Of a stretch of 33,257 nt of DNA, positions 6,848 to 14,986 are shown piece after piece (positions within the stretch are counted from its first letter, which is position 1; each line of letters begins with the position of its first letter). The notes below the pieces were generated by a model that was given only the letters and a program-made list of their open reading frames with translations, ran no database searches and was not told where the DNA came from. The stretch covers positions 14,402-47,658 of the forward strand of contig PLSK01000226.1 of assembly GCA_003165155.1 (NCBI GenBank), given 5' to 3'. The translations under genes were made by a program, and so were the position numbers. This DNA comes from Mycobacterium sp. (lineage in GTDB: Bacteria; Actinomycetota; Actinomycetes; Mycobacteriales; Mycobacteriaceae).

Positions 6848-8314
6848 TCAGCCCTTGGCGGCGCGCCCGCCGGCGCGACGGCCATAGAAGCTGCCGTCAC
6901 CGAGTGAGACGCCGCTGGCGTATCCCCAGGCGGCCAGGCCGGCAGTGGAGCGGCCCGCGGCATAAAGACCGGGGATGGGCTGCCCGCTGACGTGCAGGAC
7001 TTCGCCGTCCAGCGTGGTCTGCAGACCACCGAGGGTGAACCCCCCGGTGCTCTCGCGCAGATCGATGGCCCCGACCGGAGAGCCGACGGGCTTGAGCCAT
7101 TGCCGCTTCTTGTGCAGCAACGGGTCCTCGCCGCGCCCGGCCGCCTCGTTGTAAGCGGCGACGGTGGCTTGCAGGCAGCCCGGCGCCAGACCCATCTCCT
7201 GTTCGAGGTCGGCCACCGAGTCACACACCCAGGTGGGCGGGCGCATCATCAGCTGCGGCGACGGTGCTGCCATGGCTTCCTCTTGGGAGTCGCCGTCGAT
7301 GATCAGGTACGCCGTGTTGTCCTGGTGATACAGCGTCAGCTGCCCGATCCGTCCCGGGTAGGTGTCTTCGGCGACGAAGCGTTGGCCGCGGCCGTTGACC
7401 AGGATCCCGCGCACCAGCTGCTGGGGATCGACGAATATCGCCACCTCGGTGGCGTCCATGTGGGCGAGATCGGCGCCGAGGGCTTGGGCCATCCTGATGG
7501 CCTGCCCGTCGTGCTGTTCGATCGAGGCCGCCGGACGTCCGGCGATCCGCGGCGCGTACTGCGCCACCATGGCGTCGTTGTAGGCGAAGCTGCCGGTCGC
7601 GAGCACCACACCGCGTCGCGCCCGGATGTTGATATCAGTGCCGTAGCGCCGTGCCTGTATTCCGGCGACGCGGCCGTCGGACTCGACGATGAGGCGCTGC
7701 ACCCGGACGTCGTAGAGCGCCCGCGCACCGGCCGCGGTGGCGGTTTCCACTAACGGCTTCATCAACATATAGCCGGCGCTGGCCTCGCCTTGCTTCTTGT
7801 TCGACATCTGCGGCACGTGGCCGCGCGGAGCAGGGGTGGCGATGGTGTTGAACGGATACGAGTTTTCGCCGCCGCTGTACATCAGGCCCTGATCGCCCAT
7901 CGGCTCCCAACCGGGCTCACCGAAGAACTCCGCCTTGAACGGGACGTCGCAGCCCGAGAGCCACTCGAAATGCTCGACGCTGCCGGCGCAGTAGTCGGCG
8001 ATCCGGTTCTCGTCGGCGCCCGGGCCCATCGCCGCGTTGAGGAACGCCGCCATGTTGTCCACCGAATCGTCGAAGCCGCAGGCCTTTTGCAGCGCCGTTC
8101 CGCCGCCGAGGTAGATGAAACCGCCCGCCATGGCCGCCGCACCACCCCAGGCGCCGGTGCGCTCGAGGACCAGCACATCGGCACCGGCCCTGGCGGCTTC
8201 AACAGCCGCGGCGGCGCCGGCGACGCCGTAGCCTGCGATCACAACGTCGGCTTCCTGGTCCCAGGCGCCGATCGCCGCGGCGGGCACGGGTGTGACGTCA
8301 TGCTGGGGGGTCAT
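6848..8314 (-). CDS. KstD-like FAD-dependent dehydrogenase
   Basis: 488-residue flavoprotein of the fumarate reductase/succinate dehydrogenase/3-ketosteroid Delta1-dehydrogenase superfamily. The FAD Rossmann motif GYGVAG is at residues 28-33 followed by VLVLERTGAWGG; the C-terminal FAD segment is GLYAAGRSTAGLAAWGYASGVSLGDGSFYG. I choose ATG 8314, which overlaps the upstream dioxygenase stop as ATGA, over the longer track start at 8347; the length then fits the Rv1817-type group. Lying with HsaA- and HsaC-like genes, a role introducing a ring double bond (Delta1-type) before ring opening is plausible. The group is broad and close KstD identity cannot be claimed without alignment. Last gene before the terminator. 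Confidence 0.82.
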   Translation of the reverse strand: MTPQHDVTPVPAAAIGAWDQEADVVIAGYGVAGAAAAVEAARAGADVLVLERTGAWGGAAAMAGGFIYLGGGTALQKACGFDDSVDNMAAFLNAAMGPGADENRIADYCAGSVEHFEWLSGCDVPFKAEFFGEPGWEPMGDQGLMYSGGENSYPFNTIATPAPRGHVPQMSNKKQGEASAGYMLMKPLVETATAAGARALYDVRVQRLIVESDGRVAGIQARRYGTDINIRARRGVVLATGSFAYNDAMVAQYAPRIAGRPAASIEQHDGQAIRMAQALGADLAHMDATEVAIFVDPQQLVRGILVNGRGQRFVAEDTYPGRIGQLTLYHQDNTAYLIIDGDSQEEAMAAPSPQLMMRPPTWVCDSVADLEQEMGLAPGCLQATVAAYNEAAGRGEDPLLHKKRQWLKPVGSPVGAIDLRESTGGFTLGGLQTTLDGEVLHVSGQPIPGLYAAGRSTAGLAAWGYASGVSLGDGSFYGRRAGGRAAKG

Positions 8315-9219
8315 GGCCGCATCGCCGCCGGCAGGTCGCTCACCCATGCGTGGCCCCAGTAGCTGTCAGCAGTGATTTCCTCTGCGGTGTAATGGTTTTC
8401 GTCGACGCGCAGACCATCGGTGCCGAACTCAATATCCCAATCGCCGGGTGCGCGCACATAGAACGACACCATCTTGTCGTTGGTGTGGCGACCCAGAGTC
8501 GACGACAGCTGGAATCCGGCTTTGTTCACTCGGTCCAACGCCTGCCCCACGGTATCGAGGCAATCGACCTCCACCATGAGATGGATCAGGCCTGGATCGC
8601 GCACAGTCATCGCAGGACAAATAGCCAAGCTGTGGTGACGCTCATTGGTTCCCAGGAAACGCACCCGCACAGGTCCGAACTCCGGTGGCGTCGGCACCCG
8701 GAACGCGCCCCGGGAGACGAAACCAAGTACCTCGGTGTAGAACTCGAACAGCCCGTCGACATCCAGAGCTGGTAGGACGACGTGGCCCAGCCCCTGATTT
8801 CCTGTGACGAACTTCGCGCCGAACGTCGTCACCACAGGACTGTGATCGAGGACCGCGCCGTGGAAAACCTCCAGCGGGGAGCCCGCCGGGTCATCGAACG
8901 CGATGCCCTCCTCGATGCGCCGCGCGTCGACGTCGTCCTGCGTGAGCTGTTTGAACGGCACGCCCGCAACATTTAAGGCGGCCTTCACACGCTCGAGCGC
9001 GGCGCGGTCGCGGACCTCCCAACCGATGGTGACAATCCGGTCGCTGTCGGCGGGCACCACGATGATGCGCCCCGCCCGCTCGTCCATCCGCAGGTATAAG
9101 GCCGACTCGTCGGGACCGTTGCCTTCGGCGAATCCCAGCACGCCGAAGGCGAAGTGGCGCCACCGCTCGATGTCGGCCGTTTGCACCTTGACGTAACCCA
9201 GGCTCTTGATGAGTCCCAC
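8311..9219 (-). CDS. HsaC-like type I extradiol ring-cleavage dioxygenase
   Basis: 302-residue two-domain vicinal-oxygen-chelate dioxygenase that would open a catechol next to the diol (meta cleavage) using Fe(II). The metal triad is visible as His146 (GLGHVVL), His213 (LIHLMVEV) and Glu264 (DIEFGTDG), matching the BphC/HsaC spacing; the conserved HHSLA at 195-199 and TLGRHTNDKMVSFY are present. The track start (TTG 9252) is too early: GTG 9219 has a strong ribosome site (AGGAAGGA, 7 nt spacing) and gives the usual ~300-residue length. It lies 29 bp after the HsaA-like gene and overlaps the KstD-like gene by 4 nt. Overall it reads like HsaC of cholesterol catabolism, but as a divergent homologue. 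The preferred catechol is unknown. Confidence 0.9.
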   Translation of the reverse strand: MGLIKSLGYVKVQTADIERWRHFAFGVLGFAEGNGPDESALYLRMDERAGRIIVVPADSDRIVTIGWEVRDRAALERVKAALNVAGVPFKQLTQDDVDARRIEEGIAFDDPAGSPLEVFHGAVLDHSPVVTTFGAKFVTGNQGLGHVVLPALDVDGLFEFYTEVLGFVSRGAFRVPTPPEFGPVRVRFLGTNERHHSLAICPAMTVRDPGLIHLMVEVDCLDTVGQALDRVNKAGFQLSSTLGRHTNDKMVSFYVRAPGDWDIEFGTDGLRVDENHYTAEEITADSYWGHAWVSDLPAAMRP

Positions 9220-9248
9220 TGGTTTGTCCTTCCTGTCGGCTGGGGACG

Positions 9249-10430
9249 TCAAATCATCGCCCGCAGCGGACCCTGCGGGTCGACGCCCAGTGAGCTGAGT
9301 GCCGAGGCATGGTAGACGGTTCCGGGAACGTGGATGGCATGCGCCAAACCAGTGTGCGCGTCACGCCAATACCGCTGCAACGGCTTGTCCATCCGCATCG
9401 CGTTTCCGCCGGATCGGCCGAAGATCTCGTCGACGGCCGACACGGCCCGCCACACCGCGCGCACCTGGGTGCGCCGACCGGCGGCGCGGTCCTCGAAGGA
9501 CACCTCCTTGCCGGCATCGACCATGTCGTAAATCTTGTCGGCGTTGGCCAGCAGTTCCTGGCGGGCGGCGTTGATGTCGGCGGCGGCCTCACCGATTGCA
9601 TACATGACGTACGGGTCGTCTTTGATCGCGACGCCGCTGGAATTGACACGCTCGCGCTGATAGTCCAGGTGTGCGGCCAGTGCGCCTTCGGCGATGCCGA
9701 TCACCGCCGACGAGATACCCAGCGGGAACATCGTCGACCATGGCATCAGGTACAGCGTCTCGGTCATCCCGGCCTTGCGCTGGGCCGTGCCGTCCATCAC
9801 TTCCAGCGCGTCCATAGTGCGGTAGGACGGCACGAAGGCGTCCTTGACGATGACGTCCTTGGACCCGGTTCCGCGCAGTCCCACCACATTCCACGAGTCC
9901 GGCACGATCTCGTAGTCCTTGCGGGGCAGGATCATGTGCAGCATCTGTGGCGGCATCAGCGGCTTGCCGTCGGCGTCGCCGATCATCGCACCCAGGATGA
10001 TCCAGTCGCACGCGTCGGTGCCCGAGCTGAACTGCCAGCGGCCATTGAAGACGTACCCGCCATCGACTGGTTTGGCAACGCCTTGCGGCGCGTATGGCGA
10101 GGCGACCCAAGTGTCGATGTCCTGGGCCCACACCTCGTCGGCGACGCGGGGGTCGGCGTAGGCCAACTGGTAGGGATGCACGCCGACGACGCCGTTGATC
10201 CAGCCCGCCGCCGGGTCCAGCGCGGCGGTCGCCATGACCGTCTCGGCGAATTCCCGCGGGTGCACCTGCAATCCGCCGTAGGCCTTGGGTTGCAGCAGCC
10301 GGATGGAGCCGATCGCCTTCATGCTTTTGACGGTCGCGTCGGGCAGCTGACCCAGCTGTTCTGCCTCCCAGGCCTGTTCGCGCAGTTGGTCGGCAATGTC
10401 GGTGACCCTGTCGAGTACCCGCTCGCTCAT
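9249..10430 (-). CDS. HsaA-like flavin-dependent monooxygenase, oxygenase component
   Basis: 393-residue acyl-CoA-dehydrogenase-fold oxygenase of two-component group D monooxygenases (HsaA, HpaB-like, PheA families). These use FMNH2 or FADH2 from a separate reductase to ortho-hydroxylate a phenol. HsaA-type features are the LPDATVKSMKAIGSIRLLQPKAYGGLQ opening, AAGWINGVVGVHPYQLA, the SSGTDACDWIILG segment, VVGLRGTGSKDVIVKDAFVP, and the C-terminal RYWRDAHTGLAHA. ATG 10430 is preceded by an AGGA site. It would supply the catechol cleaved by the HsaC-like enzyme 29 bp downstream. No HsaB-type reductase gene is in the window, so reductant must come from elsewhere. Substrate specificity is inference. 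Confidence 0.9.
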   Translation of the reverse strand: MSERVLDRVTDIADQLREQAWEAEQLGQLPDATVKSMKAIGSIRLLQPKAYGGLQVHPREFAETVMATAALDPAAGWINGVVGVHPYQLAYADPRVADEVWAQDIDTWVASPYAPQGVAKPVDGGYVFNGRWQFSSGTDACDWIILGAMIGDADGKPLMPPQMLHMILPRKDYEIVPDSWNVVGLRGTGSKDVIVKDAFVPSYRTMDALEVMDGTAQRKAGMTETLYLMPWSTMFPLGISSAVIGIAEGALAAHLDYQRERVNSSGVAIKDDPYVMYAIGEAAADINAARQELLANADKIYDMVDAGKEVSFEDRAAGRRTQVRAVWRAVSAVDEIFGRSGGNAMRMDKPLQRYWRDAHTGLAHAIHVPGTVYHASALSSLGVDPQGPLRAMI

Positions 10431-10534
10431 GTGTACGTCCTAACCTAAGGGGCTGTTCATGGTGTACCGCAGTCGATACCGCGCACCGGCTTTAATCCCG
10501 GTCAGTGGACCGAATTCGGGGCTGCCGGCGAAAG

Positions 10535-10837
10535 TCAGTACTCGATGTGCACGTCATCACTCACCGGTCGCGCCTGGCATCCCAGGATGAGGCCATCGGC
10601 AAGGTCGTCGGGTTCGAGAATGTCACACTGGGCCATCTCCACCCGCCCGGAAATGACCGTGGCCACGCACGAGCCGCAATGGCCTTCGCGGCAGGAATGG
10701 GGCACGTTGATGCCCGCGTCCAGCATGGTGTCCACCAGAGTCCTGTCCCGGGGCCACGACAGGCGGTGGTGGGCGCCGTCCAAGTCGACCGTGGCTGAGG
10801 CATCGGTGATGGAGTCGATACGTACGACTTCTGACAT
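10535..10837 (-). CDS. Stand-alone KshB-type [2Fe-2S] ferredoxin
   Basis: 100-residue plant-type ferredoxin. The cluster ligands are Cys49, Cys54 and Cys57 (CREGHCGSC) and Cys87 (LGCQARP). As I remember KshB/Rv3571, this sequence (SWPRDRTLVDTMLDAGINVPHSCREGHCG... LILGCQARPVSDDVHIEY) resembles the C-terminal ferredoxin domain of that 3-ketosteroid 9alpha-hydroxylase reductase, but without the FAD and NAD domains. I start at ATG 10837; the track's 8 extra residues run into the divergent promoter. It is upstream of and co-oriented with the HsaA-like gene (104-bp gap). It could feed electrons to a Rieske oxygenase or a P450 such as the one at 18869. Partner unknown. Confidence 0.85.
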   Translation of the reverse strand: MSEVVRIDSITDASATVDLDGAHHRLSWPRDRTLVDTMLDAGINVPHSCREGHCGSCVATVISGRVEMAQCDILEPDDLADGLILGCQARPVSDDVHIEY

Positions 10838-10968
10838 GCCACGATTGTCGCCGGGGCACATTGGCGGTTCATCACCGTTGCCCGGTGGTCGGGACGCTTC
10901 ACATGCAAGCGTCCAGTCACCGGGAAACGGCGCGGGCCGGGGTTACGCGCCGACTTAGCGTGACCATT
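10838..10968. promoter_or_regulatory. Divergent promoter region, ferredoxin/BVMO
   Basis: 131 bp separating the minus-strand ferredoxin from the plus-strand BVMO, judged non-coding because both track extensions into it are low-complexity and lack homology. A TAGCGT hexamer (TANNNT type) at 10956-10961 ends 7 nt before GTG 10969, the geometry of a mycobacterial leaderless promoter. No obvious symmetric operator was seen. Confidence 0.4.
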
Positions 10969-12594
10969 GTGAGCGTTGCGACCGACCAGCAGGTTGAACA
11001 AGACTTGGACGCGGTGGTTATCGGCGCCGGCTTCGCCGGCCTGTACGCGCTGCACAAACTGCGTTCCAAGGGGCTATCGGTACGGGTGTTCGAGTCTGCG
11101 CCCGACGTCGGCGGAACGTGGTATCACAACCGGTACCCGGGTGCGCGCTGCGATGTGGAGAGCGTCGACTATTGCTACTCGTTCTCCGCGGAGCTCGAGC
11201 AGGAGTGGAACTGGACCGAGAAGTACGCCACCCAGCCCGAGATCCTGCGCTACATCAACTGGGTGGCCGACAAACTCGATCTGCGCCGCGACGTCACCTT
11301 CAACACCAGGGTGGTTTCGGCCGTCCTCGACGAGACGACGCTGCACTGGACGGTTACCACCGACACCGGTGAGGTTGTCACCGCCCGGTTCTGCCTGATG
11401 GCCACCGGCCCGCTGTCGGCGGCGATGACGCCACCGTTTGATGGGCTGGACAGCTTCGCTGGGCAGATCTACCACACCGCGCACTGGCCACACTGTCCCG
11501 TCGACTTCACCGGTAAGCGTGTCGCCGTCATCGGTACCGGATCCTCGGGGGTCCAGTCTATTCCGATCATCGCAGAGCAGGCCGCCCATCTCTACGTTTT
11601 TCAGCGCACTCCGAACTACAGTGTCCCGGCTGGCAATAAGGCGCTGAGCGCCGACGAGCTCGCCGAGATCAAAGCCCACTACGCCGAGCGGCGGCGGCAG
11701 TCGTGGCGCAGCGGTGGCGGCTCACCGCATATCGCATACCCGAAGATGACCATGGAGGTCTCGCCCGAGGAGCGCCGCGCTCAGTTCGAGAAACGCTGGG
11801 AGCTCGGCGGCGTGCTGTTCTCCAAGACGTTCCCTGATCAGATGATCGACCCGGCCGCCAACGCCGAGGCCCGCAAGTTCTACGAGGAGAAAATCCGCAC
11901 CGTAATCGACGATCCCGATGTGGCCGAGCTGCTGATCCCATCCGACCACCCGATCGGGACCAAGCGAATCTGCACCGACACCAATTACTTTCAAACCTTC
12001 AACCGGCCGAACGTGACGCTGGTCAGCGTGCGCCAAACCCCGATCGAGTCGGTCGATGCGACAGGGATCAACACGACTGAAGCGCACTACGGCCTCGACA
12101 TCATCGTGCTGGCGACGGGATTCGACGCGATGACCGGGACGCTGGCCAAAATCGACATCGTCGGCCGGGACGGGCGGCGGCTGCGCGAGGACTGGGAGCA
12201 CGGCCCCCGGACCTACCTGGGGCTGGGTGTGGACGGATTCCCCAACCTGTTCCTGATCTCCGGGCCCGGCGCACCTGCGGTGCTGGCTAACATGGTGCTG
12301 CACGCCGAGGCGCACGTGAACTGGATCGCCGCGGCCATCGACTATCTCGGCGAACACGACTACAGCGCCATCGAAGCCAGTCCGGAAGCCGTCGGCAACT
12401 GGATCACCGAATGCGCCCAGCGCGCCGAGTCCACCCTGTTCACCCAGGCTAACTCCTGGTACATGGGCGCCAACGTGCCCGGCAAGCCGCGGGTGTTCAT
12501 GTTGTTCCTCGGGGGATTCTCCGTCTACAACGACATCTGCGCCGAGGTAGCCGAGGCGGGGTACAAGGGATTCACCCTGATCAAGTCGTCGTGA
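10969..12594 (+). CDS. Type I Baeyer-Villiger monooxygenase (cyclic ketone/steroid type)
   Basis: 541-residue FAD- and NADPH-dependent BVMO of the cyclohexanone/phenylacetone/steroid monooxygenase group, expected to turn a ketone into an ester or lactone. The FAD motif GAGFAG is at residues 19-24, ESAPDVGGTWYHNRYPGARCDVES follows, the BVMO fingerprint FAGQIYHTAHWP (FxGxxxHxxxWP) is at 163-174, and the NADPH motif GTGSSG comes after it. I start at GTG 10969 (VSVATDQQ); GTG 10960 is the alternative. The track start at 10861 adds 36 residues without family resemblance. It overlaps the downstream SDR start, giving a second BVMO-SDR pair in this window. Substrate unknown; a ring ketone of a steroid or terpenoid is plausible. 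Confidence 0.92.
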   Translation: MSVATDQQVEQDLDAVVIGAGFAGLYALHKLRSKGLSVRVFESAPDVGGTWYHNRYPGARCDVESVDYCYSFSAELEQEWNWTEKYATQPEILRYINWVADKLDLRRDVTFNTRVVSAVLDETTLHWTVTTDTGEVVTARFCLMATGPLSAAMTPPFDGLDSFAGQIYHTAHWPHCPVDFTGKRVAVIGTGSSGVQSIPIIAEQAAHLYVFQRTPNYSVPAGNKALSADELAEIKAHYAERRRQSWRSGGGSPHIAYPKMTMEVSPEERRAQFEKRWELGGVLFSKTFPDQMIDPAANAEARKFYEEKIRTVIDDPDVAELLIPSDHPIGTKRICTDTNYFQTFNRPNVTLVSVRQTPIESVDATGINTTEAHYGLDIIVLATGFDAMTGTLAKIDIVGRDGRRLREDWEHGPRTYLGLGVDGFPNLFLISGPGAPAVLANMVLHAEAHVNWIAAAIDYLGEHDYSAIEASPEAVGNWITECAQRAESTLFTQANSWYMGANVPGKPRVFMLFLGGFSVYNDICAEVAEAGYKGFTLIKSS

Positions 12595-13394
12595 TGTCGG
12601 GATTGCTCGACAAGGTCGTGATGATCACCGGGGCCGCGCGGGGGAGCGGACGCGCGCACTGCGAGCGGTTCGCCGACGAGGGCGCCGACGTGATCGCACT
12701 GGATGCCGCCGCCGTTGCCGACGATCTGGGCGACACCGCTACCCGCGTGCGTGACCGGGGCCGGCGTTGTGTGGTCGGGTGTGCCGATGTGCGCGAGCTG
12801 ACCGCACTGATCTCGGCCGTCGATGCGGCTGTGGCCGAACTGGGTCACCTCGACGTCATCGTCGCCAATGCCGGCGTCCACACTGGCGGGGCGCCTACTT
12901 GGGAGCTCAGCGCACAATCCTGGCAGCAAACCCTCGACATCAACCTCACTGGTGTCTGGCACACGGTGAAGGCGGGAGTGCCCCACCTCGGCGCCGACGG
13001 TGGCTCGATCGTCATCATCAGTTCAACCAACGGACTGCGCGGTACCGTCAACACCGCGCACTACACCGCGAGCAAGCACGCGGTGGTTGGGCTCGCCCGC
13101 ACGCTGGCCAATGAGCTAGGGCATCAACGGATCCGGGTAAACACTGTGCACCCCGGCGCCGTCGGCACCGCAAGCCTGCTCAACGAGGAGACGTTCAAGC
13201 GGCTGCGGCCAGATCTGGGCAACCCGACCGTTGAGGACGCCGCGCAGGTGCTGACCGCGCGCAACCTTTTGCCCGTGCCGTGGGTCGAGCCGGTCGACGT
13301 CGCCAACGCGGCGGTGTTCCTGGCCTCCGATGCCGGACGCTACATCACCGGTACTCAACTCGTGGTCGACGCCGGATTGACCCAAAAGACATGA
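12594..13394 (+). CDS. Mycofactocin-type SDR lacking the usual cofactor-shielding insert
   Basis: 266-residue SDR whose sequence follows the mycofactocin-coupled SDR family: ITGAARGSGRAHCERFADEGADVIALD, the long LDVIVANAGVHTGGAPTWELSAQSWQQTLDINLTGVWHTVKAGVPHL, and the typical HPGAVGT...LPVPWVEPVDVANAAVFLASDAGRYITG. The cofactor motif TGAARGSG is at 12-19; the catalytic residues are Ser143/Ser144, Tyr157 and Lys161. Members normally carry a 10-12 residue insert after strand beta2 that buries NAD(H); here that stretch (DAAAVADDLGDTATRV) is short. Start is ATG 12594 (TGATG overlap with the BVMO stop); GTG 12591, one codon earlier, is possible. Probably oxidises the alcohol feeding the BVMO. Confidence 0.88.
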   Translation: MSGLLDKVVMITGAARGSGRAHCERFADEGADVIALDAAAVADDLGDTATRVRDRGRRCVVGCADVRELTALISAVDAAVAELGHLDVIVANAGVHTGGAPTWELSAQSWQQTLDINLTGVWHTVKAGVPHLGADGGSIVIISSTNGLRGTVNTAHYTASKHAVVGLARTLANELGHQRIRVNTVHPGAVGTASLLNEETFKRLRPDLGNPTVEDAAQVLTARNLLPVPWVEPVDVANAAVFLASDAGRYITGTQLVVDAGLTQKT

Positions 13395-13461
13395 CGAGCC
13401 GGCGCCTGATGGACACGGTCGCGGTCATTGCGGGACAACACGGATAGATCCAAAGGACTTC

Positions 13462-14385
13462 ATGGGCGTATACGCAGTGACCGGGTCGGCGTCGGGGATG
13501 GGACGCCAGGCCGCGCAGAAACTACGGGCCGACGGTCACACGGTGATCGGCGTTGACCTACGCGAGGCCGAGGTGGTTGCCGATCTGTCGAGCGCCCCGG
13601 GTCGGCAAAGCGCGGCCGAGGCGGTCCTGGTCGCCAGCGACGGTCGACTCGATGGTGCGGTACTCGCGGCCGGCGTTGGCCCGACACCGGGCCCCGACAG
13701 CCCGACACGCATCTGCGAGGTCAACTACTCCGGCGTCGTCGACCTGCTGGCGGCATGGCGCTCGGCGTTCGCCGCGGCAGGCAACGCAAAAGTTGTTGTC
13801 GTTTCGAGCAATTCGACGACCACCGTCCCGCTGGTGCCCCGGCGTGCCGTGCGGGCGTTACTTGCGGGCGACCATGAGAAGGCCGTGCGGGCGGTGAGGT
13901 TGTTGTCCAGCGCGGCTCCGGCGATGGCCTACGCGGCCTCGAAGATCGCGGTTACCCGCTGGGTGCGCCGGCACGCCGTGACACCGGACTGGGCCGGCGC
14001 CGGTATCCGACTGAACGCGCTCGCCCCCGGGGCGATCATGACGCCGCTGCTGCAACGGCAACTCGCGACGCCGCGCGAAGCCAAAGCCATCCAGGGCTTC
14101 CCAGTACCGGTCGGCGGATTCGGCGATGCCGGGCAACTGGCGGACTGGATGCTGTTCATGCTATCGGACGCTGCGGACTTCCTTTGCGGCAGCGTGGTAT
14201 TCGTCGACGGCGGCTCGGATGCCTATCTGCGCGGTGACGACTGGCCGGCGCGCGTACCAGCCACGGGGTTGCCGTCCTACCTCTATCGGTTTGTCCGCCA
14301 CCGGCACCTGGTCGACAACCCCATGCCTGAGGTCTCGTCTGCACCGACGCGTCACAGGCGATGGATCTGGCCGATTGTGAGATAG
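13462..14385 (+). CDS. 3alpha-hydroxysteroid dehydrogenase/carbonyl reductase-like SDR
   Basis: 307-residue SDR. The cofactor motif TGSASGMG is at 7-14 and LDGAVLAAGVGPTPG replaces NNAG. Catalytic Ser115/116 is separated from Tyr157/Lys161 by about 41 residues because of an insert (VPRRAVRALLAGDHEKAVRAVRLL). This spacing and the AAGVG and MLAGD-like features match, as I recall them, Comamonas testosteroni 3alpha-HSD/carbonyl reductase (Ser114, Tyr155, Lys159), which oxidises 3alpha-hydroxysteroids such as bile acids. A tail of about 45 basic and aromatic residues after VFVDGGSDAYLRGDDWP is extra and may be unstructured. ATG 13462 has an AAAGGA ribosome site 4 nt upstream. It follows the BVMO-SDR pair by 67 bp with no visible terminator, so probably the same transcript. 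Confidence 0.84.
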   Translation: MGVYAVTGSASGMGRQAAQKLRADGHTVIGVDLREAEVVADLSSAPGRQSAAEAVLVASDGRLDGAVLAAGVGPTPGPDSPTRICEVNYSGVVDLLAAWRSAFAAAGNAKVVVVSSNSTTTVPLVPRRAVRALLAGDHEKAVRAVRLLSSAAPAMAYAASKIAVTRWVRRHAVTPDWAGAGIRLNALAPGAIMTPLLQRQLATPREAKAIQGFPVPVGGFGDAGQLADWMLFMLSDAADFLCGSVVFVDGGSDAYLRGDDWPARVPATGLPSYLYRFVRHRHLVDNPMPEVSSAPTRHRRWIWPIVR

Positions 14386-14418
14386 CCGACTTCCAGTCAG
14401 TGGGCAGCACGCGTCGAC

Positions 14419-14432
14419 CGCGAGCGCTCGCG
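14419..14432. repeat. 14-bp perfect palindrome
   Basis: CGCGAGCGCTCGCG in the about 100-bp gap between the 3alpha-HSD-like gene and the broken enoyl-CoA hydratase. It could be an operator or a hairpin, but there is no following U-run, and self-complementary CG-rich 14-mers are not rare in this base composition. The rest of 14386-14484 shows nothing recognisable. Confidence 0.3.
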
Positions 14433-14484
14433 AGCCACGATGGTGCCGCGCGCGAGTGTTTGCAGATTCGAGAGGCGGTCAGAT

Positions 14485-14970
14485 GCGGGCGAGGACGCTT
14501 TGGTGACCTATCGGGTGACTAGTGGCGTAGCCATGGTCACTATGAACCGGCCGCAATACCGCAATGCGCAGAACTAGGCCATGACCTACGGCTTGGATGC
14601 CGCGTTCGGCCGCGCTGTCGATAACGAGAATGTTCGTGTCATCGTGCTAGGCGGCAACGGTGAACATTTCAGCGCCGGCCACGATATTGGCACGCCGGAA
14701 CGCGACCATCATGTGCATTACGACAACCGTGCGGTGTGGTGGGATCACGTCGGAAAATCCGCAGGAGATCAGCGCTTCGCCCGGGAGGCGGAAGTCTATT
14801 TGGGAATGTGTCGGCGCTGGCGGGAGATTCCAAAGCCGATCGTCGCGATGATTCAGGGCGCCTGTATTGCCGGCGGTTTGATGCTCGATGAAAGATACTG
14901 CATGACAATCGCTTTCGGAGATATCACAAAGCTCACGGGACTGGGCTCTGTCCAGCTGAGTTTCAAGTAG
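14485..14970 (+). pseudogene. Enoyl-CoA hydratase (EchA) remnant: amber stop and truncated C-terminus
   Basis: Reading one frame through from about 14485 gives ALVTYRVTSGVAMVTMNRPQYRNAQN, then TAG at 14575-14577, then AMTYGLDAAFGRAVDNENVRVIVLGGNGEHFSAGHDIGTPE and PKPIVAMIQGACIAGGLML, a clear crotonase N-terminal half with the oxyanion segments AGHDIG and GACIAGG. A single C-to-A change (TCG Ser to TAG) would explain the stop. After GLML (about 14883) the frame continues 27 residues (DERYCMTIAFGDITKL...) that are not hydratase-like, and the remaining ~130 residues are missing, so a deletion or recombination joined this gene to the leader of hsaG. The track ORF at 14581 is only the downstream fragment. 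No functional hydratase is expected. Confidence 0.85.
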
Positions 14971-14986
14971 AGAGAAGATCAAGAAC

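Noticed and set aside
9309-10448. Long plus-strand ORF (379 aa) antisense to the HsaA-like gene
   Set aside because: Shadow frame of a clear HsaA-type coding sequence; its translation is rich in His/Arg/Val/Gly without domain features, typical of antisense reading in high-GC DNA.
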